Source: Salinarchaeum laminariae (GTDB lineage: Archaea > Halobacteriota > Halobacteria > Halobacteriales > Salinarchaeaceae). Taken from it: a DNA stretch of 64,000 bases. The translations under genes were made by a program, and so were the position numbers. The DNA lies in the NCBI RefSeq assembly GCF_023204835.1, contig NZ_CP096270.1:1550001-1614000 (forward strand), given 5' to 3'. The notes under the pieces were generated by a model, which did no database searches, was not told the origin of the DNA, and worked only from the letters and a program-made list of their open reading frames with translations. This document shows positions 17,769-27,014 of this stretch, in pieces; positions within the stretch are counted from its first letter, which is position 1, and the number at the start of each line of letters is the position of its first letter.

Positions 17769-17874
17769 GACCGGTACTGACCGCTCTATCCTGGTAAACG
17801 TTGGCAAGGCGCCGCTTGCCTCGAACTCGGCCCTCTCCTCACTCGCCTGACCGCCACCGTTCCCGCGGCTGCGG

Positions 17875-18255
17875 TTAGGGGTCAGGATCGTCGGGGCCCG
17901 CGAGCAAATCGGTCTCGTAGGCCGCGACGGCTCCGACCACCGCATCCGCGTCGTCGCCCTCCACGTCGAAGGCTGCGAGACTGTCATAGAGCAGTTCCAC
18001 GGCCCGCTCGATGTGCTGGGGTTCGAAGGGAACGTCGAGGTGGGCCGCACGAACGCTGGGCCCTTCGTAGCTCTCCGGCCCACCAGCAGCTTCACAGAGG
18101 AACTCCGTCTGCGTTCGTCGGAGCTGCTCGAGGTCGGCCTCCTCGAAGAATGGGCCGAGATCGGGATCGTCGAGGAGACGATCGTAGAACTCGTCGACGA
18201 CCGCCCGGATCGCTTCCTGACCGCCGAGGCGCTTGTAGAGAGTCTGCTCGGCCAT
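17875..18255 (-). CDS. Truncated haemoglobin, group I-like
   Basis: The 126-residue protein has the short globin fold. TLYKRLGGQEAIRAVVDEFYDRLL at the start includes Tyr24 at the B10 position. It continues with GPFFEEADLEQLRRTQTEFL and the proximal haem histidine His72 in VRAAHLDVPF. A C-terminal helix pair completes the fold. It would bind haem and diatomic gases such as O2 or NO; suggested roles for the family are NO detoxification or oxygen sensing. No obvious partner lies next to it. Confidence 0.88.
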   Translation of the reverse strand: MAEQTLYKRLGGQEAIRAVVDEFYDRLLDDPDLGPFFEEADLEQLRRTQTEFLCEAAGGPESYEGPSVRAAHLDVPFEPQHIERAVELLYDSLAAFDVEGDDADAVVGAVAAYETDLLAGPDDPDP

Positions 18256-18449
18256 ACGCGCAGAAGCCGATCACTGCGGAAAGTGCTACTGGTTCGTGCA
18301 GTTTTCTACGTTGAAGGGGAACGTCTTCGGCTCTCCACGGGCGTGGATGGCTTGATCGGGGTCGAACGGTAGTTCCAATCGCCTGATCGTTCAATCGTCC
18401 ACTGCTTCGATCCTTCGATCGCCCGATCGTCGCAACTGAACGGTTTCGA

Positions 18450-19025
18450 TCACTGCCCAAGCGCCTTCGCCGCGCCGAGTGCCAGCCCCAGAAACAGACC
18501 GACGAAATGCCCGACGATCGCGACGCCGGGCTCGGCGGTCGCGACGGTGACCACGACGGCGAGCGTCGCGTAGATCACGAACTGGACGGTCCGCGGGATC
18601 TCGAATCGGTCGAGGAGCAACTCCGAGAGCCGGTTTCCCGTCACGAGGTAGCCAGCGAGCGCGACGACTGCGCCGCTGAGTCCCAGTACGTGGGCGTCGA
18701 TGCCGCCGACGGCGTTGCTGAACGCGGCCTGGGAGACGTTCGCGATCGCACCGGTGCCGAGCACGAACAGATGGAAGCTCACTGCGCCGGTCTGGCGCTC
18801 GACGGCGAGACCGAGCAGCGCGAAGAAGGCGAGATTCGAGAGCAGGTGCCAGGGGCCAGTGTGTGCGTACACGCTCGTGACGACCGTCCACGGCTGGGCC
18901 CCGAGTGGCATCGAGAGTGCGAACAGCTCGGCCATTCGGGGTGTGCGATCCACCAGCGCAACGGCGGACTGGGCGACGTAGACCAGCAGGCAGATCGCGA
19001 CGATCTGTAGCGTCGCCCGAACCAT
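18450..19025 (-). CDS. Rhomboid-family intramembrane serine protease
   Basis: The 191-residue protein has about six membrane helices. The H-x-x-x-x-H-L-x-x-N loop is seen as AHTGPWHLLSN near residue 55. The catalytic serine is Ser117 in LGLSGAV, and the catalytic histidine His173 lies in IVGHFVG. All needed residues are present, so it should be active, cutting membrane proteins within the bilayer. Substrates are unknown. Its start at 19025 lies about 110 bases from the hairpin array that follows rpsJ. Confidence 0.9.
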   Translation of the reverse strand: MVRATLQIVAICLLVYVAQSAVALVDRTPRMAELFALSMPLGAQPWTVVTSVYAHTGPWHLLSNLAFFALLGLAVERQTGAVSFHLFVLGTGAIANVSQAAFSNAVGGIDAHVLGLSGAVVALAGYLVTGNRLSELLLDRFEIPRTVQFVIYATLAVVVTVATAEPGVAIVGHFVGLFLGLALGAAKALGQ

Positions 19026-19135
19026 CGGCTACTCGTTGGCGAACGCGCGACAAAAGGGCTGCGCGCGAGTCAGTTCCGGCGGATCGGCTCCGCCAGCGTC
19101 GTTCTCGGTTTGCCCCACAACGAAGCGTCAGTGCC

Positions 19136-19291
19136 GAGCGATCTCCGATCGCTCGATCCTCGGAGACCTTCGGTCTCCTCAGTTACGAAAGACGCCTGCG
19201 GCGTCTTTCGACCTTCGCAAACGCGACGCGTTTGCTCAGTTCCGGAAGACGGCGGCGCCGTCTTCCGACCCTCGGAATCCTCTCGGATTCC
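19136..19291. repeat. Array of six short-loop hairpins after rpsJ
   Basis: Six consecutive inverted repeats are packed end to end. Stems are 8, 7, 11, 8, 11 and 7 bp; loops are TCC, TTC, TGC, GAC, GGC and TCTC. They lie at 19136-19154, 19162-19178, 19186-19210, 19217-19235, 19243-19267 and 19274-19291. The joints after the second hairpin alternate between TCAGT and ACC followed by T. The array touches the stop codon of rpsJ. A hairpin with the same arm sequence CGAAAGACGC recurs in the array near 30.2 kb. Confidence 0.9.
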
Positions 19292-19600
19292 TCAGTCCTC
19301 GAGGACGATCTCGATACTGACGTCGTTGGGAACCTCGATGCGCATGAGCTGGCGCAGCGCCCGCTCGTCCGCGTCGAGGTCGATCAGCCGCTTGTGGACC
19401 CGCATCTCCCAGTGCTCCCAGGTGGCCGTCCCTTCACCGTCCGGGGACTTCCGGGAGGGGATCTCGAGGGTCTTCGTCGGCAGCGGAACCGGCCCCGACA
19501 GCGTGACGCCGGTCTTGTCTGCGATCTCCCGCACGTCGTCGCAGATGTCGTCGAGGTCTTCCGGGCTCGTGCCGGCGAGACGGACGCGTGCCTGCTGCAT
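19292..19600 (-). CDS. rpsJ: Ribosomal protein S10 (uS10)
   Basis: The 102-residue protein is archaeal S10: [22 protein letters not shown] at the start, then [42 protein letters not shown] and the C-terminal [13 protein letters not shown]. It is part of the 30S head. Its ATG shares one base with the stop codon of the elongation factor gene, a coupling seen across archaea. A hairpin array starts directly at its stop. Confidence 0.97.
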   Translation of the reverse strand: MQQARVRLAGTSPEDLDDICDDVREIADKTGVTLSGPVPLPTKTLEIPSRKSPDGEGTATWEHWEMRVHKRLIDLDADERALRQLMRIEVPNDVSIEIVLED

Positions 19601-20868
19601 TATTCCTCGTCGACGCTACGGACCTTGCCGGCCGCGATGGTCTGACCCATGTCGCGGATGGCGAAGCTCCCGAGCTCGGGGATCTCGTCCGCGGGCTCGA
19701 TCGAGAGGGGCTTCTGGGGTCGGATGGTGACGATGGCGGCGTCGCCCGACTGGATGAAGTCGGGGTTGGCCTCGCCCTCGCCCTCGCCGCTCGGGTCGAG
19801 CTTCTGGTCGATGGACTCGATCGTACACGCGACCTGTGCGGTGTGTGCGTGGAAGACGGGCGTGTAGCCCGCGGTGATCACGCTGGGGTGCTGCATGACG
19901 ACGATCTGGGCCTCGAACGTCTCGGCGACCGTCGGCGGGTCGTCGGCGGGGCCACAGACGTCACCGCGGCGGATGTCGTCCTTGCCGATGCCGCGAACGT
20001 TGAACCCGACGTTGTCGCCGGGGCCGGCCTCGGGCACCTCTTCGTGGTGCATCTCGATCGTCTTGACCTCCCCGCCGACGTCGCTGGGCTGGAAGGAGAC
20101 GTTGTCGCCGATGTTCATCATCCCGGTCTCGACGCGTCCGACGGGGACGGTACCGATACCGGAGATGGTGTAGACGTCCTGGATCGGGAGGCGGAGCGGC
20201 GCGTCCGTCGGCGGCTCCGTCTCGGGCAGGTCGTTGAGTGCCTCGAGGAGGATGTCGCCGTCGTACCAGTCCGTGTTCTCGGACTCTTCGGCGATGTTGT
20301 CGCCTTCGAAGGCGGAGATCGGGATGTAGCTGGCGTCCTCGGTGTTGAACTGAACCTGCTTGAGGAGCTCCTCGACCTCGTTGACGACCTGCTTGTAGTC
20401 GTTCTCGGAGTAGTCGACGAGGTCCATCTTGTTGACGCCGACGATGAGTTCGTCGATGCCCAGAGTGCGGGCCAGGAACACGTGCTCCTGGGTCTGGGGC
20501 GCGACGCCGTCGTCAGCTGCAACGACGAGGACCGCGTTGTCGGCCTGGCTCGCGCCAGTAATCATGTTCTTGACGAAGTCGCGGTGGCCAGGACAGTCGA
20601 CGATGGTGAAGTAGTAATCGTCGGTCTCGAACTCCTGGTGGGCGATGTCGATCGTGACACCGCGCTCGCGCTCCTCGGCGAGGTTGTCCATGACGTAGGC
20701 GAACTCGAATCCGCCCTTGCCCTTCTCCTCTGCCTCTTCCTTGTGCTGTTCGATCACGTGCTCGGGTACGCTCCCCGTCTCGTAGAGGAGGCGCCCGACC
20801 AGTGTGCTCTTGCCGTGGTCAACGTGGCCGATGATGGCCAGGTTCTGGTGTGGTAGGTCGTCGCTCAT
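19600..20868 (-). CDS. tuf: Translation elongation factor 1-alpha
   Basis: This is a 422-residue GTPase that brings aminoacyl-tRNA to the ribosome. G motifs are complete: GHVDHGKST (14-22), the switch-II segment [14 protein letters not shown], and the ISAFEGDN region. The two beta-barrel domains follow, with [13 protein letters not shown] and the C-terminal [15 protein letters not shown]. It forms an operon with rpsJ. A likely TATA element is the complement of GTTAAAAC, about 50 bases before the ATG. Confidence 0.98.
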   Translation of the reverse strand: MSDDLPHQNLAIIGHVDHGKSTLVGRLLYETGSVPEHVIEQHKEEAEEKGKGGFEFAYVMDNLAEERERGVTIDIAHQEFETDDYYFTIVDCPGHRDFVKNMITGASQADNAVLVVAADDGVAPQTQEHVFLARTLGIDELIVGVNKMDLVDYSENDYKQVVNEVEELLKQVQFNTEDASYIPISAFEGDNIAEESENTDWYDGDILLEALNDLPETEPPTDAPLRLPIQDVYTISGIGTVPVGRVETGMMNIGDNVSFQPSDVGGEVKTIEMHHEEVPEAGPGDNVGFNVRGIGKDDIRRGDVCGPADDPPTVAETFEAQIVVMQHPSVITAGYTPVFHAHTAQVACTIESIDQKLDPSGEGEGEANPDFIQSGDAAIVTIRPQKPLSIEPADEIPELGSFAIRDMGQTIAAGKVRSVDEE

Positions 20869-21175
20869 TGGTCAACTCGCGCGCTAAAGGCGCTGTACCC
20901 GGTTTGTTTGCCTGAAGCAGTTAAAACCATTTCGATACGCCGTACTGCTGAACCCCGTCACGTCTTGCGGTTTGGAACTGCATACCGTGGGGGTCCCAAC
21001 CGGGGTCGTTCTGGCTGCCTGGCTGAGGTCGCCAGTGCCACTCGATCTGTGAGTCGCGATGCACTGCCGACGGGCGGTCCGTGTCTGCTCCACTGGCTGT
21101 TGTGCCACTGGATACTCGTCGGGTGGGGCTGGGAGGGCTTCCACGGGGGTCGCCGTCCTCCGGAGCGACTTGCAC
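20869..21175. other. Intergenic region upstream of tuf
   Basis: This 307-base gap lies between hyuB and tuf on the same strand. The end nearest tuf carries its promoter. The rest shows no convincing reading frame or repeat. Confidence 0.5.
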
Positions 21176-22987
21176 TCACTCCTCGGGATCGACGCCGTGC
21201 TCCTTGGAATCGGTGCCGTGCTCGTCGAGATCGATCCCATAGACCTCGCGTGCGCTCTCGGGCGAGCACTTGCCGAGTCGGAGGTCACGTACCACCGCAG
21301 CACGGTCTCGATCGGCGGGATCTCCGAACCCGCCACCGCCGGGCGTCCGGACGCTGATTACGTCGCCGGCTTCCAGCCGGCGGGTGCATTTCGAGGGAAG
21401 CACCTCGCTGGATCGCCCGACGGCCCCGTTTCCGCCCGCCCCCTCCAGCAACACGTCAGTCCCTGCATCGCCGTCCTCGCCGCCCTCGATGCCGTAGGGC
21501 GCGTGGGTCCGGCGCTCACCAAGCAAGCTCAAATCCGCCGATCCTCGCGTCACGCGAATGTCGCGTCGCAACCCGAGGCCGCCGCGATGCTCGCCGGCGC
21601 CGCCGGAGTCCTCGCGGAGTTCGTAACGCTCGACAGCCAGCGGGTACGCCGTTTCGAGGACCTCTGCGGACGTGTTGCGCGTGTTGGACATGTGGACGTG
21701 GACGGCGTCCATGCCGTCGCCAGTCGCGTGGGCGCCCGACCCGCCGCCCTGCGTTTCGTAGAACGCGTACGGCCTGCCGCGAGCAGCGTCGGTCGCGCCG
21801 TCGCCACGCGATTTCCCGCCTCGCGGATCGGTGCCGCCGAGTGTGACGTTGTTCATGGTCCCCTGCCCCGCGGCGACGGCCCGCTCGGGAACGGCCTCGG
21901 CGAGCGCGCCGAGCACCACGTCGGTCACGCGCTGTGAGACCTCCAGGTTCCCCCCTACGACGGCTGCCGGCGGCTCCGCGTCGACGACGGTTCCGGTGGG
22001 CGTTCGAAGCTCGACCGGGCGATAGCAGCCCGCGTTCGGCGGGATCTCGGGGTCGGTGAGACAGCGGACGGCGTAGTAGGTCGCGGAGGCCGTCACCGCT
22101 CTAACCGCGTTGATCGGACTCTCCGTCTGGGTTGCAGTGCCCTCGAAGTCGACGACGAGCTCTTCGCCGTCGATCGTCACCGTGGTCGCGATGCGCACGT
22201 CCGAACTGCCGTGACCGTCGTCGTCGAGCACGTCCGCGAACGCGTACTCGCCGTCGGGCAGCTCCTCGATCGCTCCCCGCATCCGCCGCTCGGAGTAGGT
22301 CTGGATAGCGTCGACCGCGGCGGCGAACCCCTCGCAGCCGTGTTCATCGAGCAGGTCGCCGATCCGCTCTCGGCCGACGTCGTTCGCGGCGGCCTGTGCG
22401 CGGAGATCTCCCCGTCGCTCGTCCGGCGTACGGACGTTCGCGAGGATCGTCGCGAGGAGGTCCTCGTCGAACTCGTCGGCCTGCAGGAGCTTCACCGGCG
22501 GAATCCGCAGCCCCTCCGCGTAGATCTCGGTCGATTCGGCGCTCACGCTGCCCGCCGTCGCCCCGCCGACGTCGGCGTGGTGTGCCCGGTTCGCGGCCAG
22601 TGCGACGAGCGAACCGTCCCTGAACACCGGCGAGACGAGCGTCACGTCGGGCAGATGTGCGCCGCCCCGGAACGGGTCGTTCACCGCGATCGCATCGCCG
22701 GGCTCCAGCGACGCGGGTGGATGCGCGTCCAGCGCGGCGGCGACCGAGAACGGCATCGCGCCGAGATGCACCGGGATGTTCTCCGCCTGCGCGATCATAC
22801 CACCATCGGGATCGAAGATGGCACACGAGCAGTCCCGCCGGTCGGTGATGTTTGGGGAGTAGGCGGTCCGTAGCAGCGTCGCGTTCATCTCCTCGGCGAC
22901 GGCGCTGGCCGCGTTGCGCACCACCTCGAGCGTGACGGGATCGACGCCGTCACTGCCGGGGTCGGCCGTGGGCTCTCGGTCGCTCAT
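21176..22987 (-). CDS. hyuB: Hydantoinase B / oxoprolinase family, beta subunit
   Basis: The product is 603 residues from the ATG at 22987. The start fits the family: DPVTLEVVRNAASAVAEEMNATLLRTAYSPNI. Further marks are ERRDCSCAIFD-type sequence, IPVHLGAMPFSV, GDAIAVNDPFRGGAHLPDV and the C-terminal ...VISVRTPGGGGFGDP. With HyuA it forms an ATP-dependent cyclic-amide hydrolase acting on hydantoins, 5-oxoproline or N-methylhydantoin. The exact ring is unknown. Its ATG overlaps the HyuA stop as ATGA. Confidence 0.9.
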   Translation of the reverse strand: MSDREPTADPGSDGVDPVTLEVVRNAASAVAEEMNATLLRTAYSPNITDRRDCSCAIFDPDGGMIAQAENIPVHLGAMPFSVAAALDAHPPASLEPGDAIAVNDPFRGGAHLPDVTLVSPVFRDGSLVALAANRAHHADVGGATAGSVSAESTEIYAEGLRIPPVKLLQADEFDEDLLATILANVRTPDERRGDLRAQAAANDVGRERIGDLLDEHGCEGFAAAVDAIQTYSERRMRGAIEELPDGEYAFADVLDDDGHGSSDVRIATTVTIDGEELVVDFEGTATQTESPINAVRAVTASATYYAVRCLTDPEIPPNAGCYRPVELRTPTGTVVDAEPPAAVVGGNLEVSQRVTDVVLGALAEAVPERAVAAGQGTMNNVTLGGTDPRGGKSRGDGATDAARGRPYAFYETQGGGSGAHATGDGMDAVHVHMSNTRNTSAEVLETAYPLAVERYELREDSGGAGEHRGGLGLRRDIRVTRGSADLSLLGERRTHAPYGIEGGEDGDAGTDVLLEGAGGNGAVGRSSEVLPSKCTRRLEAGDVISVRTPGGGGFGDPADRDRAAVVRDLRLGKCSPESAREVYGIDLDEHGTDSKEHGVDPEE

Positions 22988-25113
22988 CCGTCTACCTCCA
23001 CGACGATCGTGCCGTGCTCGTCGACGGTCGCGGTCTGGCCGGGACGGACGGTCACCGTGCTCTCCGGTCCCTCGACGATCATCGGCCCATCGATCTCGGT
23101 CCCGGCGGGGAGTTTCTCGCGATCGACAATTCGCGTGTCGTACCATTCCTCGCCGAAGGCGACCGGTCGCTCCTCGCGGATCGCGTCGTCGGGATCGTCG
23201 GTCTGGGTCTCGGGCGGTCGCAGTGCCGGCGCGTCGACGGGCTCGCGAACGCGGACGCGAACGGTGACCAGTTCGACGGGATCCTCACGTGCAGCGTGGC
23301 CGAACCGTTGCTCGTGACAGTCGTGAAACCGCTCGGCGGCGGTGGCGAGCATCGCGGCGCCATCGGGGGCTGCGTCGGAGCCGGCCGCTGCGTGGGCCAT
23401 GCCCTCGGGAACGTCGACGGTCAGCTCCGAGGCTTGCCCCACGTACCGAAGGTCGAGTTTACGCTCGACGACGAGTGCGTCACCACCGCTATCGGGAGCG
23501 TCGAACCGGCGACGCCCTTCGGCTTCGAGCTCCTCGAGGGCCTCCGTTACCGTCACCGGATCGACCTCTGCCAGCGGGCGCACCATCGAGGTCGAGAGCG
23601 CGTGCAGGCGGTCGGTCGAGAGCAGGCCGAGCGCGGAGAGTGCCCCAGCGGTGCGGGGCACCAGCACGCGCGGAATTTCGAGCGACTCGGCGATGGCGGT
23701 GGCGTGGAGCGGCCCCGCACCGCCGTAGGCCACGAGTCCGAACTGCCGCGGATCGTGCCCTCGCTCGACCGAGACAACACGGAGCGCCCGCTCCATGTTC
23801 GCGTTTGCGACGGTGAGGACACCGCGCGCGGCGGCTTCGACCGACTGCCCCATCGGCTCCGCGACCTGCGTTTCCATGGCCGATTCGACCGCCGCGCGGT
23901 CCGCGCCGTCCTCGACGATGAGCGAGTCGGGATCGAGCCGGCCGAGCAGGAGCTGTGCGTCGGTCACCGTCGGCTCGCGGCCACCGCGGCCGTAGCAAAC
24001 CGGGCCTGGCTGGGCGCCCGCGGATCGGGGGCCGACCCGGAGTGCGCCTCCGTCGTCGAGCCAGGCGATGGATCCGCCACCCGCGCCGATCGTGTGCACG
24101 TCGACGGCCGGGACCGCGACGGCGTACTCTCCCACCGTCCGTTCGGTCGTGACCGTCGGTTCGCCGCCGGTGAACAGGGAGACGTCACAGGAGGTGCCGC
24201 CCATGTCCATCGTGATCGCGTCCGCGACGTCACGGAGCCCCGCGACGTGAGCGGCGCCCTGGACGCCTGCTGCCGGTCCGGAGAGGAGCGTTTCGACGGG
24301 GCGCTCGCGAGCGTGGGCCGCGCCGACGAGCCCGCCGCTGGAGGCGGTAATCTCGAGTGGCGCGGTGCAGCCTCGTTCCGCGACGCCGTCGGCGAGCGTT
24401 CCGATGTAGTCACTCATCACCGGCAGCAGTGCGGCGTTGAGCGCGGTCGCGAGCGTGCGCTCGTACTCCCGGAGCTCCGGCAGCACGTCGGCTGAGGCGG
24501 TGATCGGCACGTCGGCCGGTAGCTCCTCCTCGAGAATCTCGACGACTCGGCGCTCGTGGGCGTCATTCTCGAAGGCGAAGAGGAGACAGACCGCTACGGC
24601 TTCGACCCCGTCGCCGTCGGCTCCGGCCGTGGCACACTCTCTGGCGACCGTTCGGACGGCCGCTTCCTCGAGGGGCGTTCGGACCTCGCCGCGCTCGTCG
24701 AGGCGCTCGGGGACCTCGAACCGCCGATCTCGGGGCACGATCGGATCGGGTTTCGCGGCCGTGAGATCGTAGAGGTCGGGGCGGTCCTGTCGACCGATCT
24801 CGAGGACGTCCCGGAACCCCTCGGTCGTGACGAGTCCTGCGTCGGCCCAGGTCTCTTCGAGGACGGCGTTGGTGGCGACGGTCGTGCCGTGCACCAGATG
24901 CCCGACGTCCTCGAACGCGAACGCATCGGTCGCGGCGAGTTCGAGCGCGCCCAGCACGCCCGTTGCCGGTGATTCGGAGTCCGAGGGCGCTTTCGTCACG
25001 GTCAGCTCGCCGTCGGCGACGGTCACGACGTCGGTGAACGTGCCACCGACGTCGGCGCCGACGCGACACGCTCGGGATTCCTCCCGTCCAGCCCCGGTCC
25101 GCGGATTCGACAT
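22984..25113 (-). CDS. hyuA: Hydantoinase A / oxoprolinase family, alpha subunit
   Basis: This 709-residue protein has the actin-like fold of HyuA. The N-terminal phosphate loop is RVGADVGGTFTDVV, then LVHGTTVATNAVLEE. The middle DAITMDMGGTSCDVSLF is the second phosphate-binding strand, and FGLVAYGGAGPLHA precedes the C-terminal domain. It couples ATP cleavage to opening of a cyclic amide, with HyuB encoded 4 bases overlapping downstream. There is no hydantoin racemase or transporter next to the pair, so the substrate cannot be narrowed. Confidence 0.9.
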   Translation of the reverse strand: MSNPRTGAGREESRACRVGADVGGTFTDVVTVADGELTVTKAPSDSESPATGVLGALELAATDAFAFEDVGHLVHGTTVATNAVLEETWADAGLVTTEGFRDVLEIGRQDRPDLYDLTAAKPDPIVPRDRRFEVPERLDERGEVRTPLEEAAVRTVARECATAGADGDGVEAVAVCLLFAFENDAHERRVVEILEEELPADVPITASADVLPELREYERTLATALNAALLPVMSDYIGTLADGVAERGCTAPLEITASSGGLVGAAHARERPVETLLSGPAAGVQGAAHVAGLRDVADAITMDMGGTSCDVSLFTGGEPTVTTERTVGEYAVAVPAVDVHTIGAGGGSIAWLDDGGALRVGPRSAGAQPGPVCYGRGGREPTVTDAQLLLGRLDPDSLIVEDGADRAAVESAMETQVAEPMGQSVEAAARGVLTVANANMERALRVVSVERGHDPRQFGLVAYGGAGPLHATAIAESLEIPRVLVPRTAGALSALGLLSTDRLHALSTSMVRPLAEVDPVTVTEALEELEAEGRRRFDAPDSGGDALVVERKLDLRYVGQASELTVDVPEGMAHAAAGSDAAPDGAAMLATAAERFHDCHEQRFGHAAREDPVELVTVRVRVREPVDAPALRPPETQTDDPDDAIREERPVAFGEEWYDTRIVDREKLPAGTEIDGPMIVEGPESTVTVRPGQTATVDEHGTIVVEVDG

Positions 25114-25190
25114 GTCCCTCCAGAGCCGTGCCCGCTACCTAAATGCTGGTTCAGCGGCCGAAATCGTCGCGTGTCTCGACGAGCGTCACG

Positions 25191-26825
25191 TCACTCGAAT
25201 CGCCCGGTGAACTGATTGATCCCGTCGTCGGTGCCTGCGACGATCAGCGCGTCGTCGGCTTCGACGGCGAACTCGGGCCCGAGATCGGTCAGCACGTCGC
25301 CGTCCCGCTCGACGGCGACGATGGTACAGCCCGTCCGCTGGCGGACGTCGGCGTCCCCGAGCGTCCGTCCCGCGAGCGTACCGGGACCGACCCGGACGAC
25401 TTCGACCTGGGTGTCCGTCGAAAGGATGTCTTCCTCGTCGAGCGCGGCGGAGGCGAGCATCCGGCCGGTGACGGTGTCCAGCGAGAGGACGTAGTCCGCG
25501 CCCGCTCGGTAGAGTTTCCGAACGGAGGCGGCGTCGTCGGCGCGCGCAGCCACCGAGACCTCGTCGCTCATGTCCCGAACGACGAGGGTCGCGTACTCCG
25601 TCTCGGCGTCGCCGGGGATCGCGAGAACGACGGAGGTCGCGTCGGGCAGGCCAGCCCGTCGCAGCGTCTCGGGATCGGTCGCCTCGCCGACGACGTCGAC
25701 GTCCGGGCCATCCGTACGGTCGACGACGGTGTAGCCGAGATTCGCCGCGTCGAGCGCCTCGGTGACCGACTGCCCGACCTCGCCGTGACCGACGACGACC
25801 GTGTCGCCGCTGGCGTGCGGTCGTGGGCTCCCGGCGGAGAGCTTCGCGAGGCGCTCGATCGCTGCCTGGTGCCCTGCGACCAGCAAGACCGTGCCGTCGA
25901 GGATCTCGGCGTCGGGCGGCGGCGGGCTCTCGAACTCGCCCTGGAACCACGCGCCGATCACGTTCACGCCGGTGCGCTCGCGGAGGCCACTCTCCTCGAT
26001 GCGTTTTCCGACGAGTTCGCTGTCCCGGGGGATCGGGAGCTCGAACACCCGGAAGTCGTCTCCGAGCTCGACGCCCTCCCCGAGATTCGTGGTGACTGAG
26101 GTCGTCACCATACCGGCGAGACGTTCGCCGATCAGCGGCCGCGGCGAGACGACGGCGTCCGCCCCGGCCAGGCGGTGGTAGGGTTCGCGCTCGGGCTCTT
26201 CGACGACGCTGATGACCCGAAGCGACTCGTCGACTTCGCGCGCCGTGAGCACGACGCTGGCGTCCATGCGGTCCTCCACGTCGACGAGCATCGCCCGCGC
26301 GTGCCCGACGTTGGCGGCCTCGAGCCCGGCCACCCGGTCGGGCTCGGCGTGGATCACCGGTTCGCCATCGTCGGCAAGCTCTCGGGCGGTCTCGCGATCG
26401 GGCTCGACGACGACGTACTCGACGCCCCACGACTCGAGCTCCTCGGTCAGCGGCGGCATTCGCGGCGAGTGCGAGACGATGACGACGTGATCCTCGAGAC
26501 CGTCCGGGGCGCTCGTCGGCACCGCCGACTCGATGGCTTCCGTGATCGCCGGCAGGACGAACGCCGGCAGCGCGAGGAAGATGATCGCCATCCCCGCCAC
26601 GTCCATCACGATCACGAGCAGGTTCATCGCGTCGCTCGACCACGGAGCGTCCGATCCGTAGCCCGTCGTTGTGTACGTCTCGACGACGACCTGCAGGGCG
26701 TGCAAAAACGAGACGGTGTCTCCCTCGAGCGTCGCCATCCCCTGCCAGTAGAGAACCGAGAACGTCGACATCGACCCGAGAAGGACGGCCAGGTAGATGG
26801 CAGTGCGTCGCTTCCAGGAGCGCAT
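25191..26825 (-). CDS. Potassium channel with two RCK (TrkA-type) domains
   Basis: The 544-residue protein starts at the ATG at 26825. It has two membrane helices around a pore, with the selectivity filter TTTGYG at residues 52-57, a close variant of TVGYG. Two regulatory RCK units follow: HVVIVSHSPRMPPLTEELES with an acidic end, and DTVVVGHGEVGQSVTEALDA with a GxGxxG-like nucleotide loop. TrkA-C-like segments come after each, for example FELPIPRDSELVGKRIEESGL. It probably conducts K+ with gating by nucleotide or ions, fitting the K+-based osmotic strategy of haloarchaea. The open frame continues far upstream but is antisense to the next gene. Confidence 0.9.
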   Translation of the reverse strand: MRSWKRRTAIYLAVLLGSMSTFSVLYWQGMATLEGDTVSFLHALQVVVETYTTTGYGSDAPWSSDAMNLLVIVMDVAGMAIIFLALPAFVLPAITEAIESAVPTSAPDGLEDHVVIVSHSPRMPPLTEELESWGVEYVVVEPDRETARELADDGEPVIHAEPDRVAGLEAANVGHARAMLVDVEDRMDASVVLTAREVDESLRVISVVEEPEREPYHRLAGADAVVSPRPLIGERLAGMVTTSVTTNLGEGVELGDDFRVFELPIPRDSELVGKRIEESGLRERTGVNVIGAWFQGEFESPPPPDAEILDGTVLLVAGHQAAIERLAKLSAGSPRPHASGDTVVVGHGEVGQSVTEALDAANLGYTVVDRTDGPDVDVVGEATDPETLRRAGLPDATSVVLAIPGDAETEYATLVVRDMSDEVSVAARADDAASVRKLYRAGADYVLSLDTVTGRMLASAALDEEDILSTDTQVEVVRVGPGTLAGRTLGDADVRQRTGCTIVAVERDGDVLTDLGPEFAVEADDALIVAGTDDGINQFTGRFE

Positions 26826-27014
26826 ACACTGCACCGCGGCCTCCGCTCGCTTAACCGTGGTGCCCGCGGTCGGTGATGGGGTGGGGCCACGGCGTGCGGT
26901 CGTCACCGTATCGGGCGGTCTCTTTTCTCTCACCGCCGGGATCGACGGTCCCTCGCCCCCACCGATCCAGCATCCTGCCGTAGGATTATGCACCTGGCCC
27001 GGCAACGGCCTGTC

